From assembly GCA_026770615.1 (NCBI GenBank), contig MU631461.1:181756-191811 (forward strand): a stretch of DNA of 10,056 nucleotides, read 5' to 3'. The position numbers were made by a program, and so were the translations under genes. This DNA is from Pavlovales sp. CCMP2436. Taxonomy: Eukaryota > Haptophyta > Pavlovophyceae > Pavlovales. Within the stretch, counting starts at the first letter, position 1. Each line of letters opens with the position of its first letter. The notes below the pieces were generated by a model that had not been told where the DNA came from, searched no databases, and saw only the letters and a program-made list of their open reading frames with translations. This document shows, piece after piece, positions 1 through 8,611 of the stretch.

Positions 1-104
1 CCCGGGCACACTACCGGAGATCCATCGGCACGCGCGGTGGCGCCCAAGCCAGCGCAGCCGACTAAGGCACGCAGCAGGCAATGGGCGACGCAGCGCTCAG
101 ACCA
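1..104. other. GC-rich left flank, no gene recognised
   Basis: This stretch is strongly GC-rich, unlike the AT-rich DNA that begins at about 152. I see no convincing reading frame or RNA gene in it. It may be host chromosomal DNA, or the upstream part of the element whose right end is the 48-base repeat at 105-152. The window starts too close to decide. Confidence 0.6.
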
Positions 105-152
105 GCAAAACATTCAGAACAGTCAGACGCCAGCTTGAATCCCTATCAGTCA
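105..152 (+). repeat. 48-base direct repeat, left copy at the GC/AT junction
   Basis: This stretch matches positions 7499-7546 exactly, in the same orientation. It begins GCAAAACATTCAGAACAG and ends CCCTATCAGTCA. To its left the DNA is GC-rich; to its right, at about 153, AT-rich viral DNA begins (AATATATTA). Similarity to the second copy stops at 104/105 on the left and 152/153 on the right. On the minus strand its last bases supply the TGA (152-150) that closes the fibre-gene frame, so the fibre gene is probably cut here. It may be the 3' end of an inserted element that extends leftward out of the window. Confidence 0.9.
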
Positions 153-1689
153 ATATATTACGTTAGGTTCTACGATGGAAATAGGAAATGTTATTCCAAT
201 ATCTTTTGCGCCATCTGGATAAATTTTTACGTCTGACCCCCCACTAGGCTTAGTCCAACCGATATTTGTGCCATTATCGGATGCTACAATTGGGGAATTA
301 CTAAATTACTTTTTAATCGAATCATTAATGATTTTCGCTAAAGCACTTTATAATGCCAAACCCTTGCTTATGAATTTTTAAAAAAATCAAATCTCCCGAT
401 ATTCGTACTTAATCGTCAAGCGGAATTTTGCGACGTAATCAATATATCGAATATTATTGTAAACGCACTTTGTCCAATTGTTAGCGTTTGATTTGGATCA
501 CCGAACGATAATAAATGGCCAAAATCGACACTATCTGAGCAAGTTAGGTACACACCCATACTGGAAGGCACTAATATATCACAAGTCGCACCATCTTCTC
601 GCAAATTAGCACCACTCACGTTTTCATTGTATGGAATAGCAAAATATGACGACCCCGTACGTAGAACCAAATTTGATCCGACAAGATTGTTTGATCCTGT
701 ACCATTTTTATACAATAAAGTAATCGGTTTAATAGGACGTATATACGGCGCTAAAACCTTAATATTTTTATTACAATTTAAATATTCAGTCGATAATCTG
801 TTTGACGTAACACATTTGCGCCACATCTTGACGTTTGTAAATAATTCTTCACTCGTATATTTCCGTTGATGGAGTTTAATATTAGATTTGCCGACTATAT
901 TTATTGGTTTTGTTAATTGAACGGTAGCACTATGACCACTGATATATACCGTCAATAATCTCGTTTTAGAAATTGTAAAATTGAACCGAGTCAAACCAAC
1001 AAGCGTATAATCGACGTTGTCAATGGTTAAATAATTCAATCCTGTGCTCGTATTCAATGTATTAATATCCACGTTAACGGAAGTTGTCCCGGTAATGTTA
1101 ACGAATTCAAACGAAAGTACACGTATGAATTCGATTTCAGAAGGCATCGGTGAATCGAGAACAGTGGCAAATCCGACACTAAGAATTAAATCGTATGAAT
1201 ATGGTACCAGTGTCGTTAATATATATATACGAAAACGAGTCATCTTTTACATCAAACCGATTGAGATCTCTTAACGTGAATTGTACGTTTGCGTAATCGT
1301 TTACTGTGAAGTTTTCGAATTTTATTGATTGTAAATATGTGCTATCGGGGTATATAACTGCGTTAGCGGTGGTCGTAGGGCTCGGTAAATTTCCCACGAC
1401 ATCATTCAGTGATAATAAGGACCCTTTGAAAAATGCCGTCGGCGCTATCGATATACCTGTTAAATCTAATGCGCTACTCAATAAAATATTCCGTTTCGAA
1501 ATTAATGACGCCCGAATTAAAACACTGTTATAATCATTAAGAAAATTCATGTAAGCGTTGTTTATCGTTTGAATTCGAAAATCTACATGCGACTGCGTCT
1601 GCTTGACAATGGATATATTCATGGGTACATCGATAGCATCTAAGCGACGGTTAACAATATCGCTTGAAGTTATCGTATCATTTAACCAA

Positions 1690-2760
1690 ATTTGTATATC
1701 AGATAAATAAGGACTGTCTGAATAATTTCCTGAAATTTTAAATCGATTCACACCGTTACCAGTAGAACCGAGTACTAACGACGTATTGACAGTATTTGTA
1801 GACACTGGTACACTAATCCCATCCGCCCATAATTTTATTTGAACGAATGAACCTGATGCTGGTATTTGAAAAACAAAATTAGTCCATTTTCGGGCGATGT
1901 TACAAAAAATGTGAATTATCCACTTGTGTCACAAAGTTATAATTGACATCTATTATTATTAATTTCTCTTAGAAAAACCCCGACTGCTGCTGAATTTGAT
2001 GAAGTTGTAGCATACGTTGTATTAATTTGACCACCAAATTCAAGCACCGCAGATAACTGGTTTGTATTTGTCTGGAACAGTTTTATATCAAAACTATTTG
2101 TGAGACCTGTACCCCCTGTGGTTGATGATATAGTAAGCCTTGATAAATCACTTATAATAGTGGATAAATCACCACGTCTAAATTTTTGTTTTCCATCGAT
2201 ATCTCTACCTTGTTCAGTAATAGTACCATCTAAATGCTTACCATTTCCTGATGTATCTTGAGTGTTATATAACAAATATTCGACACTTCTATCTGGTAAT
2301 GCCAATGTCAAATCATCAATTAATGTTTCTTCGAGAGTTGATTTTAAGAATATTTTGAAATCGGATAATAAACAAGTGCTTGAGTATATCTGTAGCAAAT
2401 TTGTTGTTAAATTAGTGGATGTTAATAATCTTAGAACTGTTATAATGGCACCTGTAACAACATACGTTTGTAAAATATTATCGATATATATATCAACCTG
2501 TCCAATATTTGATATTACAACGTCGTAATGTCTCCATACATTCGTATTGACAATATCTAACGTGAAAGTTTGTCTAAACGTGCCTAATCTGGAAAATCTA
2601 ACTCGCATATTTGTTGAATTAAATAAAACACTTATCCCTTCACATTCAATTTCGGTATTGCTTGTAGTTGTAGCATCATAAAAGTCGCCTATCGAAAATA
2701 TCTCTTAATAAGATGAGCAGCTAATATTTTTGAAATCGAATGATATAATATACCACTATT
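1690..2760 (-). other. Two LamG/concanavalin-A-like domains within the fibre gene
   Basis: The first domain (about 2760-2300) includes WRHYDVVISNIGQVDIYIDN near 2530-2470 and a closing LSDFKIF segment near 2360. The second begins with DTSGNGKHLDG near 2260. It continues past a frameshift near 1930 with IKLWADG near 1830 and closes with YLSDIQIWLNDTIT near 1705. The layout W..v.., a strand with (Y/W)xDG or YIDN, and a final (L)SDxxIW/F helix turn is typical of LamG-type beta sandwiches. These often bind sugars or cell surfaces. The binding role is inferred from family knowledge; the domain call rests on pattern only. Confidence 0.55.
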
Positions 2761-3379
2761 ATATCCTGACGATCCAAAAATAGTATGTTGTATAGTAATA
2801 GGTTCCATTAACGTTTCGACCATACCGTCATCAAACTAAATATATGATTTATCTGTTAAGCTTTCAATTTTGTAAATATCTTCAGACGCACGTGTATACG
2901 TTAAATAGTTATCTTTACCAGACGTTTCCATACTATTGATAAAACGGTATTCCGCAAAAGCTGACCCAACACGGTTTACTATAGGCTCGGCTGTCAAATT
3001 AACGACAGTACCGAATCTGTTGACTAAACGGCAACCTTAACGTGTATAAATCCAAATTTTGGTTTGTCATAAAACCGTCAAACTATTGCGAATAATCTAC
3101 TTCGTTAAACTTCAGATTTGATACGACTAGCACTATGGCGTATGTTGTTAGTGCTAAAATTTGGACTTCAACATTTGGTAAATTCGGCGTTGATATGATA
3201 CCACTAAATGCTGCTCCAATTAAATTTGCTTTTTGTAAAAGCTTACGATCGTTGTTTATTATGCTTTCTTTTAGCTTTATTTTATCGTTGAGTGATAAAG
3301 AATATACATTACTAGCTAAAGCCCTGGTATTCAGAGTTGATATATTGCTAGAAACGACAATATTATAACTACTAACATT

Positions 3380-4110
3380 ATTGTTTTAAATTTTGAAATC
3401 GCTTTAATTTGTTTTTAATTATATATTGCTATTGATTAAAATATTATTAGTGTTGTAATCGCTCGTATTGACTTTTAAATTTACATGGTTAGATAAGTTA
3501 ATAATATTTGAATCGTATCGTAAATTTGAACTTTTAACATTATTTTTTTAAATTGTGAAATCGCTTTGGTTCGTTTTGAGTGATATATTACTTGTATTAA
3601 TAACCATCGAATTCGTGATAATACTGTTATTATTATTATATGTCGCTATATCAACTTTCAACGACAGTAGACTATCTGATTCTGACTTTGAATACCGAGT
3701 ATCAAAACTTATATTTGCGTTATATCTATATTCATCAAAATCCATTATCGGCAATTTGCTTGGCGATAGCGTGTTTATACCTACGATATTTAATGTATTT
3801 AGTAATATTGCTGCTCCTGCCGTGACTAAACCTAATGCGTTCGTAGTTGATAAAACAAGTGCCGATATTGCTATGTTGCTTGCTGTCGTTATATTACTAT
3901 TTATTTGTAAATACCTTGATTGTAATTGGCAATGTTACGTTTAAGATTGATACTATTATCGTAGCGACTATCTGAAGAATTAATGATATTGATAAAATAT
4001 TGTGATCCGAAATGTTAAATTTTAATGCTATACTGTTATTCAGATTGACATTGTTCGCGTTGTAATTTACGGTATTAACTTTCAACCCAATATTTGAAGT
4101 ATTTGACGAA
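3380..4110 (-). repeat. Degenerate protein repeats in the fibre shaft
   Basis: The minus-strand translation repeats short motifs: LKVNTVNYN near 4075, LKVDIATYN near 3640 and LKVNTSDYN near 3460. LKTNQSDF (just above 3560) recurs as LKTN-stop-SDF near 3405, and LRYDSN/IRYDN/NRFDSN elements also recur. The stop at 3548 and the stop at 3386 occupy equivalent places 162 bases (54 codons) apart. Such Asn/Ser-rich repeats suit a trimeric fibre shaft. The repeats diverge at DNA level, so they were present in the virus and did not arise after integration. Confidence 0.6.
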
Positions 4111-4870
4111 ACCACATTTGATAAATTTATAAAATCCTGATCATTATTTACTGAACTGGTTGGTCTATTCTGTAATTTCAGTATATTGCTATCGAAGCGA
4201 TTATTTGAAGAATTAACGACATAAATTGTTTTATTGGTATTTGATGTAATCATGTTATCATATCTAATATTAGACGATTCTACTATTGATTTATCTGCTT
4301 TTGTATCGATTAACGTTGAAATGTCTGTTACATCATGCTTTATAACATCAATAGCATTCGAATTAGATATAACTCGACCGTCTAAGTTCAAAAAACTTTC
4401 GTCAATTAAGTAGCACCCACAATGTTTTTGATATCACCAAGTTCGTTAAGCGCGTTATTGATAACTGCGTTAGCTGCGTCTTGTAACAGATCTTTGATTG
4501 CTTGAGTTGTAAGATAATTATTACACTCTCCTTTTGACAAATAAGTATGTGCCATAGAATTATTTTGAGAACTCTCTGATGTAATATATTCGGCTGACAA
4601 GAGTCTCAAATCAATAGCTTCGTTTGATGTTGTCAATTCAGTATTCATTACAGATATTTTACTATTTATAATTTCTATATTTCCATTTGTTATTTCTAAA
4701 TTTCCATTCGTTGTTATTAATTTTCTATTCGTTGTACTAATAGAAGAATCAATTTTATCTATTAGGTTATGTGTAACTTTAACGAACTGCCTAATGCTGT
4801 TATATTACATGTATTCGAATTTGTGATATCCGTTAATTGTAAAAAGGCTTGCTCGCCAAAAAACCGACAT

Positions 4871-4912
4871 CTTATAATATAGCGGAGATTTTTTTCTATA
4901 CCATTTATATAT
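4871..4912. promoter_or_regulatory. 42-base divergent intergenic region, probable paired promoters
   Basis: This is the only gap between the divergent fibre (minus) and lipase-like (plus) starts. It is almost entirely A+T, with CTTATAATATAG next to the fibre start and a T-run followed by TCTATA, 17 bases before the plus-strand ATG. A TCTA core in AT-rich surroundings is the late-promoter signature described for Mavirus and its giant-virus host CroV. The match here is short and could be chance in such DNA. I did not see the same motif at the minor capsid or ATPase starts. Confidence 0.4.
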
Positions 4913-5578
4913 ATGTTTGGACAAATTAAAAAACAACGGAATTCATTTTTTGGTAGACCTAGTAAAAGTGGTTATTTGTTCAGTCGATATATGGCTACTG
5001 GATCGAATAAATCTATATCTGTAGATCCTGTTGAGGAAAACCCACTATTACAAATGCTATGATATTCTTAAAAGCTTCCCACAGTGATCAGGATGCTATG
5101 GAAAAAATGAAAAATATAGGTTACGATCATGATATTGATATATCTAATATAGGGACCAATGTTTATTCAAGAGATGGGAAAGCATTGATACTACATCGAG
5201 GTTCGTCGAATGCAAAGAATTTTTGATTTCAGATGTTTAGCCTTTAATTATTCGGGTTTAGATCCACGTGTATGGTCTGCTAAGAAAATTACAAGACAGA
5301 CGCAATTAAAACATAATACTATATCAGACCACGTTGTTTACTCACTTGCTGCGGCAATCGCGCAGATTTTTGCCGATCCTATGGCATGGGCTTTAACGTA
5401 TAATAAGGGTGCGTCACCTTACCATATTGGTAAACCTATATCTCCTAGGCAATTAGATATTCGTACACGTGGGGATTTGGTCAGTTTAATGTCTAAATTT
5501 CAAAACAGTAATTCGATAACTATAGAAAACAGAGGTAAAGGTTTCTTAGACGCACACAATTTAAACAATATTGACTAA
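4913..5578 (+). pseudogene. Class-3-lipase-like alpha/beta hydrolase, two frameshifts
   Basis: The coding trace is about 222 codons. It starts at ATG 4913, shifts frame between about 5033 and 5060, shifts again at the five-T run 5220-5224, and ends at TAA 5576-5578. The segment before the second shift holds a strand ending ILHRGSS, matching the (F/H)RG(T/S) strand of class-3 lipases. Downstream, VVYSLAAAIAQ falls where the nucleophile elbow GHSLGG should be. RTRGDLVSL offers the catalytic Asp and DAHNLNN near the C-terminus offers the His. Ser, Asp and His are therefore all present in the expected order, but the elbow glycines are replaced by Val and Ala, so activity is doubtful even in the intact ancestor. 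Class-3 lipases hydrolyse acylglycerols or phospholipids. In viruses they may act at membranes during entry or exit, which is inference here. It is the only plus-strand viral gene. Confidence 0.6.
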
Positions 5579-5580
5579 TC

Positions 5581-6363
5581 TTAAAAAAACATGAACGTTA
5601 GCGCAAATGTGTTGTAAAACGGTAGAGGTGCAAAATTTTCATCGGTCATTTCGATATTAATATAATCGATAGAATTGTTACGCAATGGCTGAGTTATATA
5701 CGGGCGTTCAAATGGGATTATATCACCATAATTTGCGTTATTTGCTATCGATGCTATTTTCTTTCTGGAAGTCATTAAAGAGCTATCATTCGAGTTATCT
5801 AATTGTAAAGATTTGTTAGAGCAAATATATATTTGCTTGGGAAATAAGATATCCCAAGTTCCTAACGTTTTTATGGTACCTACATACGGAACTGATAATG
5901 ATTGAATACATATACCTAGACGTAACGCTAATCCCGTTGGGAAAATTGCTAAATCTAATGAGGCGTTTCTGTTATCAATTAATATTATTCGCGTAGTTGA
6001 TGAGAAAACCGTAAATGTTAAAGGGTTTGGAAAAGATACACCAGTATCAACACGTATCGCTGATTTTGCTTACATGGCTGTTGTTATACTTCCTACATCG
6101 GCATAATACCCCGAGTCGATTGTAATTGTATAGGAAACTGTTGGAGTTTGTGTATAGTAGAAAGCTAAAACTTGTCCTTCTCCGTATACATTCGGAAATT
6201 GCCGAGACATTTGAATATTATAAAGTTGAATAAATAAATCGCTTTTTTTTACAGAATGTGGCACGATAGAATTATCAAAGTTCTATTGAAATTTACCGAC
6301 TGAAAGATCACTGATATCACTCGTTTGTGAGCTAAGAAGTAACGGATAGGGAGGGTTTTCCAT
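5581..6363 (-). pseudogene. Probable minor capsid (penton) protein, two in-frame stops
   Basis: One frame of 261 codons runs from ATG 6363 to TAA 5583-5581 with no frameshift. It is interrupted only by TAG 6285-6283 (codon 27) and TAA 6072-6070 (codon 98). The translation is rich in beta-type sequence. It includes FPNVYGEGQ, TITIDSGYYADVGSI, LGTWDILFPKQIYICS near codons 165-180, and a C-terminal stretch with YINIEMTDENFAPLPF before a hydrophobic end. An 'IYICS' strand, a following Ser-rich turn and a final 'I-TDE-G/F-LP' strand are features I associate with minor capsid proteins of Polinton-like viruses and virophages. Size (about 260 residues) and position after the packaging ATPase also fit. 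Such proteins form the capsid vertices. Family assignment is by pattern and context, without a search. Confidence 0.5.
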
Positions 6364-6384
6364 TTCTATTATGAGAAAAGATTT

Positions 6385-7238
6385 TTATGTATTATAATTA
6401 TAAATATCTGGTTTATCCAATATATATTGTTTAATTCTTATCCTGGCAACTTTAAATTTGTCTGTAACATTTTCTGAGATTAAGTTCTTATTTCTATCCG
6501 GTAATGAATCAATATATTTTTTAGTTTAATTGAAATTTTTATCAATATAAGCCTCGGCTTTTTTCCTGACAGTAACGAACTGCGGTTGATTATTAACGGT
6601 TTTTATACTGGTTCTGCGGGTATTGTCGGAAAAAAATTAGATATATCGCTACGTTTATAATTTCTGATTGATGATATCAAAGATTTTCGAACCTCCGCTC
6701 GATCAATAGGTGGTTGTAAAGCGCGATTTATTGAACGTGCTACTTCATCTTTAACGGTTGTTTTCAAGAGATCACGTCGTTATTTTTCAAATTCATTCAT
6801 TTTATTATCATAGTTGGTAGCCAAAAGATTTGTTTGTCCATTAAAAGGGTTTTTACTTACCATGTTATAGCCTAATATTGCGGGTCTGACCGCTTCATTT
6901 TTAATACCTTAATGACCGACTATATTACCGCAAATTGGGACTTCATTGATTATCGGTTGTGGCTCTTCAGATCGAACCGGTTTAAGAGGATCTTTAAACA
7001 ACCACCGTTCCATCATTGTCGTAATTGGTTGATCTTCAACAGTAAAGCCTTTTGCGATATGCTCTAATTGTAATGAGTAGCGGCTTCGTGATTGACCATT
7101 GTAGTAGGTTACTATTTTACCAACATATCGACGATTAAATGCGCCTTTGTATGGTTCACCGTTTAGGATAAAATTATATTTAGAATTTGGTATAGCATCT
7201 CGTTTCCACCCGTTCAGTTCTTCGATAGCTGCTGACAT
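6385..7238 (-). pseudogene. Unrecognised viral gene between ATPase and minor capsid gene
   Basis: The trace starts at ATG 7238, only 2 bases after the ATPase stop, and ends at TAA 6387-6385, 21 bases before the minor capsid ATG. The first 109 codons are open, then come TAA 6911-6909 and TAA 6782-6780 in the same frame. A frameshift follows at about 6605-6612, then TAA 6528-6526, giving about 284 codons in total. The N-terminal part has mixed polarity, with NRRYVGKIVTYYNGQSRSRY and a Pro/Glu-rich tail. The C-terminal half is very basic and helical, with KDEVARSINRALQPP and later KKYIDSLPDRNKN. A basic, helical C-terminus could suit a DNA-binding or capsid-lining protein, but I do not recognise the family. 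Confidence 0.6.
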
Positions 7239-7240
7239 AT

Positions 7241-8033
7241 CTACACTATGAAAAAATATTTATTATCTATTGTTAAACAGTTGAATCGATTATAAACATT
7301 TCCGTATTCATCGATAAACATAAATTCGCTGTCTTTTTTTGTTTGATCTGGTTTGAAAACATATTTCAAATATGCTTCAAAATCTTTGCTATTTATATTT
7401 ACTTCGTCGGTTATTGACATTTTTCTTGTTTATTGCTTGGTCTGAATATTATAAAATTAGTGATGTTTTTACGAATTAATGGAGGCGCTTGTATATATGC
7501 AAAACATTCAGAACAGTCAGACGCCAGCTTGAATCCCTATCAGTCATATATGACTGAACGACCAACCAGAAAGACATACGTAGATGTCTCCTATTACACA
7601 AGAATCAAACAAGTGTTCGCTTAAGTTCGATATTTTTTATCGAAGCGGCCATATCGTCCATTATAACGAAACTATTTTTATTTATTTTAGCATTGTTTTC
7701 TATTTCGTGCTCGACTTCAGTAATCGTATCATAAGTAAGTTTCAGATATAAACGACTGTGATTTTTGAGCGGTGAATTTTCCATAGACTTGAAAGAGTTT
7801 TCGGGTATTAATAAATATATATAATCAAATACGTTTTTATAAATTGGAGGAGATGTCTGTGTTAAAAAAGCAGTTAGCATCGAACTCTTACCAGATCCTG
7901 GGCCACCTGAAAACATTAGGCTGTGACTTTTGTTACTCAACGGAGAAGGAATTTGAGGATGAAGTTTATTATCTACGTTGAACCGTGGTATTCTCAGCGG
8001 GATATCATTCTTTTCTATGTCTAAAACACTCAT
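7241..8033 (-). pseudogene. FtsK/HerA-type genome-packaging ATPase, broken
   Basis: ATG 8033 opens 142 codons. The Walker A motif GGPGSGKSS lies near codons 43-51 and the Walker B strand SFVIMDDMA near codons 122-130. TGA 7607-7605 then interrupts, and the same frame continues with NRRHL and LVVQSY, the arginine/sensor region of A32-like ATPases. A 53-base insertion follows (7493-7545). After it comes PPLIRKN in another frame and, past a one-base shift at the five-T run 7420-7424, a C-terminal segment with EFMFIDEYGNVYNRF ending at TAG 7243-7241. Without the insertion the gene would be about 246 codons, the usual size for such enzymes. The enzyme pumps viral DNA into preformed capsids. The small open frame 7420-7241 could pass for a separate gene overlapping by 10 bases, but its content fits the ATPase C-terminus better. 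Confidence 0.8.
7493..7552 (+). mobile_element. Tiny insertion (second 48-base repeat copy) with 7-base target duplication
   Basis: The core 7500-7545 is identical to 106-151; with one matching base on each side, the exact repeat is 7499-7546. It is flanked by the direct repeat ATATATG (7493-7499 and 7546-7552). Taking away one copy of that repeat plus the core (53 bases) puts the ATPase segment before the insertion in frame with the segment after it, so the pre-insertion state is clear. The core has no terminal inverted repeats and no open frame. On the gene strand no 53-base interval beginning within the duplication starts with GT, so it is not a canonical intron. A strongly 5'-truncated retroposon copy or a templated repair insertion are the main options. 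Confidence 0.8.
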
Positions 8034-8051
8034 TTAATATATCGTGATGTT

Positions 8052-8611
8052 TTAAATTTCATAGCTTAGGAGTCCGTCAGAAATTGTTAGAATCTTGTCA
8101 CACACCACATACGCGTACATAGTGAGGGCGCTGTTGTTAGACGCAATGTTTGCTTCGAAAAGGATACCGGACGACGACGCTAACGATTTGCCATCCAGAA
8201 TAATATCTTGATTTTGGAAGGCATCAAGCCCGATGGCTACTGCGAATGCTTCATTTTCGTACTGTGCTTGTGTCACACTAGAAGGGTTATTTGAAGCATT
8301 CAATACACGGAGGGCCTTGTACAATTCACTGGGATCGATGGGACTCTATAGCCCCTGACTCGCCAGGAGTAAGATGTCATCCCCGCTCGTGTGAAAGTTG
8401 TGCTCGACTTGTCGGTGCTTGTTGTTGAATTAGATAACGAGGACAAGACGATGATCACGGACTGGACAGATTTCGCGCGACATGGGATATTCCTAGAAAT
8501 CGCTCCAGAATTCACTGCGACTGTTAAAGTATAGCACAGTACTTGTGGCGGGGATAGCCATGATACCATTAGGTTACCTCCGTGATCACTCATGAAGTGG
8601 ATGGAGTCAAA
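8052..8611 (-). pseudogene. Major capsid protein, C-terminal fragment
   Basis: The coding trace covers about 186 codons and ends at TAA 8054-8052, 18 bases before the ATPase ATG. The upper frame can be read from 8611, just after an in-frame TGA (8614-8612), through ATG 8593 to about 8340. It includes NSGAISRNIPCRAKSV and MTSYSWRVRGYRVP. One frameshift at about 8336-8345 leads into a second frame with LYKALRVLNASNNP, FAVAIGLDAFQNQD and the final YAYVVCDKILTISDG. The ending 'xDxxLTIxxG' preceded by an 'FAVAIGLDAF' strand resembles the C-terminal jelly roll of PLV, virophage and Polinton major capsid proteins. The family is usually 450-600 residues, so well over half is missing at the N-terminus. 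Base composition is visibly more balanced than in the neighbouring viral genes. Identification is by pattern and by its place next to the ATPase. Confidence 0.55.

Larger units (their letters stand above)
151..4870 (-). pseudogene. Giant fibre-like structural protein gene, heavily decayed
   Basis: A coding trace of about 1,570 codons runs from an ATG at 4870 to the left junction. The N-terminal part (4870-4400) is polar and looks coiled-coil. The next part (4390-3100) is rich in Asn, Ser and Ile and holds repeats of the type LKVNTxxYN. Then come about 2700-1690 with two LamG/concanavalin-like domains, and a C-terminal region of mixed beta-type sequence. This build resembles viral tail fibres and spikes that contact the host surface, and that role is inferred. 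Frameshifts lie near 4858-4863 (a run of six A), 4780, 4400, 3970, 3910, 3020, 2706, 1930 and 1220, with more below 416. In-frame stops include 3548-3550, 3419-3421, 3404-3406, 3386-3388, 3083-3085, 2836-2838 and 416-418. The frame closes at TGA 152-150, created by the junction repeat, so the native C-terminus is probably missing. It could instead have been two adjacent fibre genes. Confidence 0.65.
153..8611. mobile_element. Endogenous Polinton-like-virus-type relic (partial)
   Basis: This AT-rich block sits between GC-rich flanks and contains only virus-type genes, packed with very short gaps: major capsid C-terminus, packaging ATPase, an unknown gene, probable minor capsid protein, lipase-like hydrolase and a long fibre. 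A capsid-ATPase-minor capsid core is known for Polinton-like viruses, virophages and adintoviruses; class-3 lipase genes are known from some Polinton-like viruses. All genes are broken, and no replication or integration gene is visible. I saw no terminal inverted repeats when comparing the two ends by eye. The left limit coincides with the 48-base repeat. The right limit is where the capsid frame can no longer be followed. Assignment to PLVs rather than virophages is inference. Confidence 0.7.

Noticed and set aside
105..152. tRNA-derived SINE or tRNA 3' half
   Set aside because: CTTGAATCC faintly recalls a B box, but the invariant pattern is not met and there is no A box or cloverleaf in the available sequence.
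627..3944. Plus-strand open frames across the fibre region (for example 627-869, 1044-1274, 3135-3368, 3555-3944)
   Set aside because: They lie antisense to the fibre coding trace, are short, and give low-complexity hydrophobic products with no recognisable features.
3386..6911. Alternative genetic code with TAA/TAG read as Gln
   Set aside because: Many internal stops are TAA or TAG and several positions would suit Gln: codon 27 and codon 98 of the minor capsid gene, 6909, 6780 and 6526, and 3404, where a repeat copy has CAA. However, the stop at 3419-3421 aligns with a Ser codon (TCA) in the neighbouring repeat, TGA also occurs internally, genes end sensibly at TAA/TAG, and frameshifts abound. 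Decay explains this better.
7241..7420. Separate 59-codon gene overlapping the ATPase end by 10 bases
   Set aside because: Its content (YLKYVFKPD, FMFIDEYGNVYNRF) matches what is expected at the C-terminus of A32-like ATPases, and a one-base change in the five-T run joins it to the ATPase frame.
7499..7546. Introner or spliceosomal intron inside the ATPase
   Set aside because: No 53-base interval consistent with the flanking duplication begins with GT and ends with AG on the gene strand, and the same sequence occurs at a non-genic junction at 105-152.
105..7546. Long terminal or att repeats bounding an integrated element
   Set aside because: The right copy lies inside the ATPase gene with its own target duplication, with viral genes on both sides of it, so the pair does not bound the viral block.
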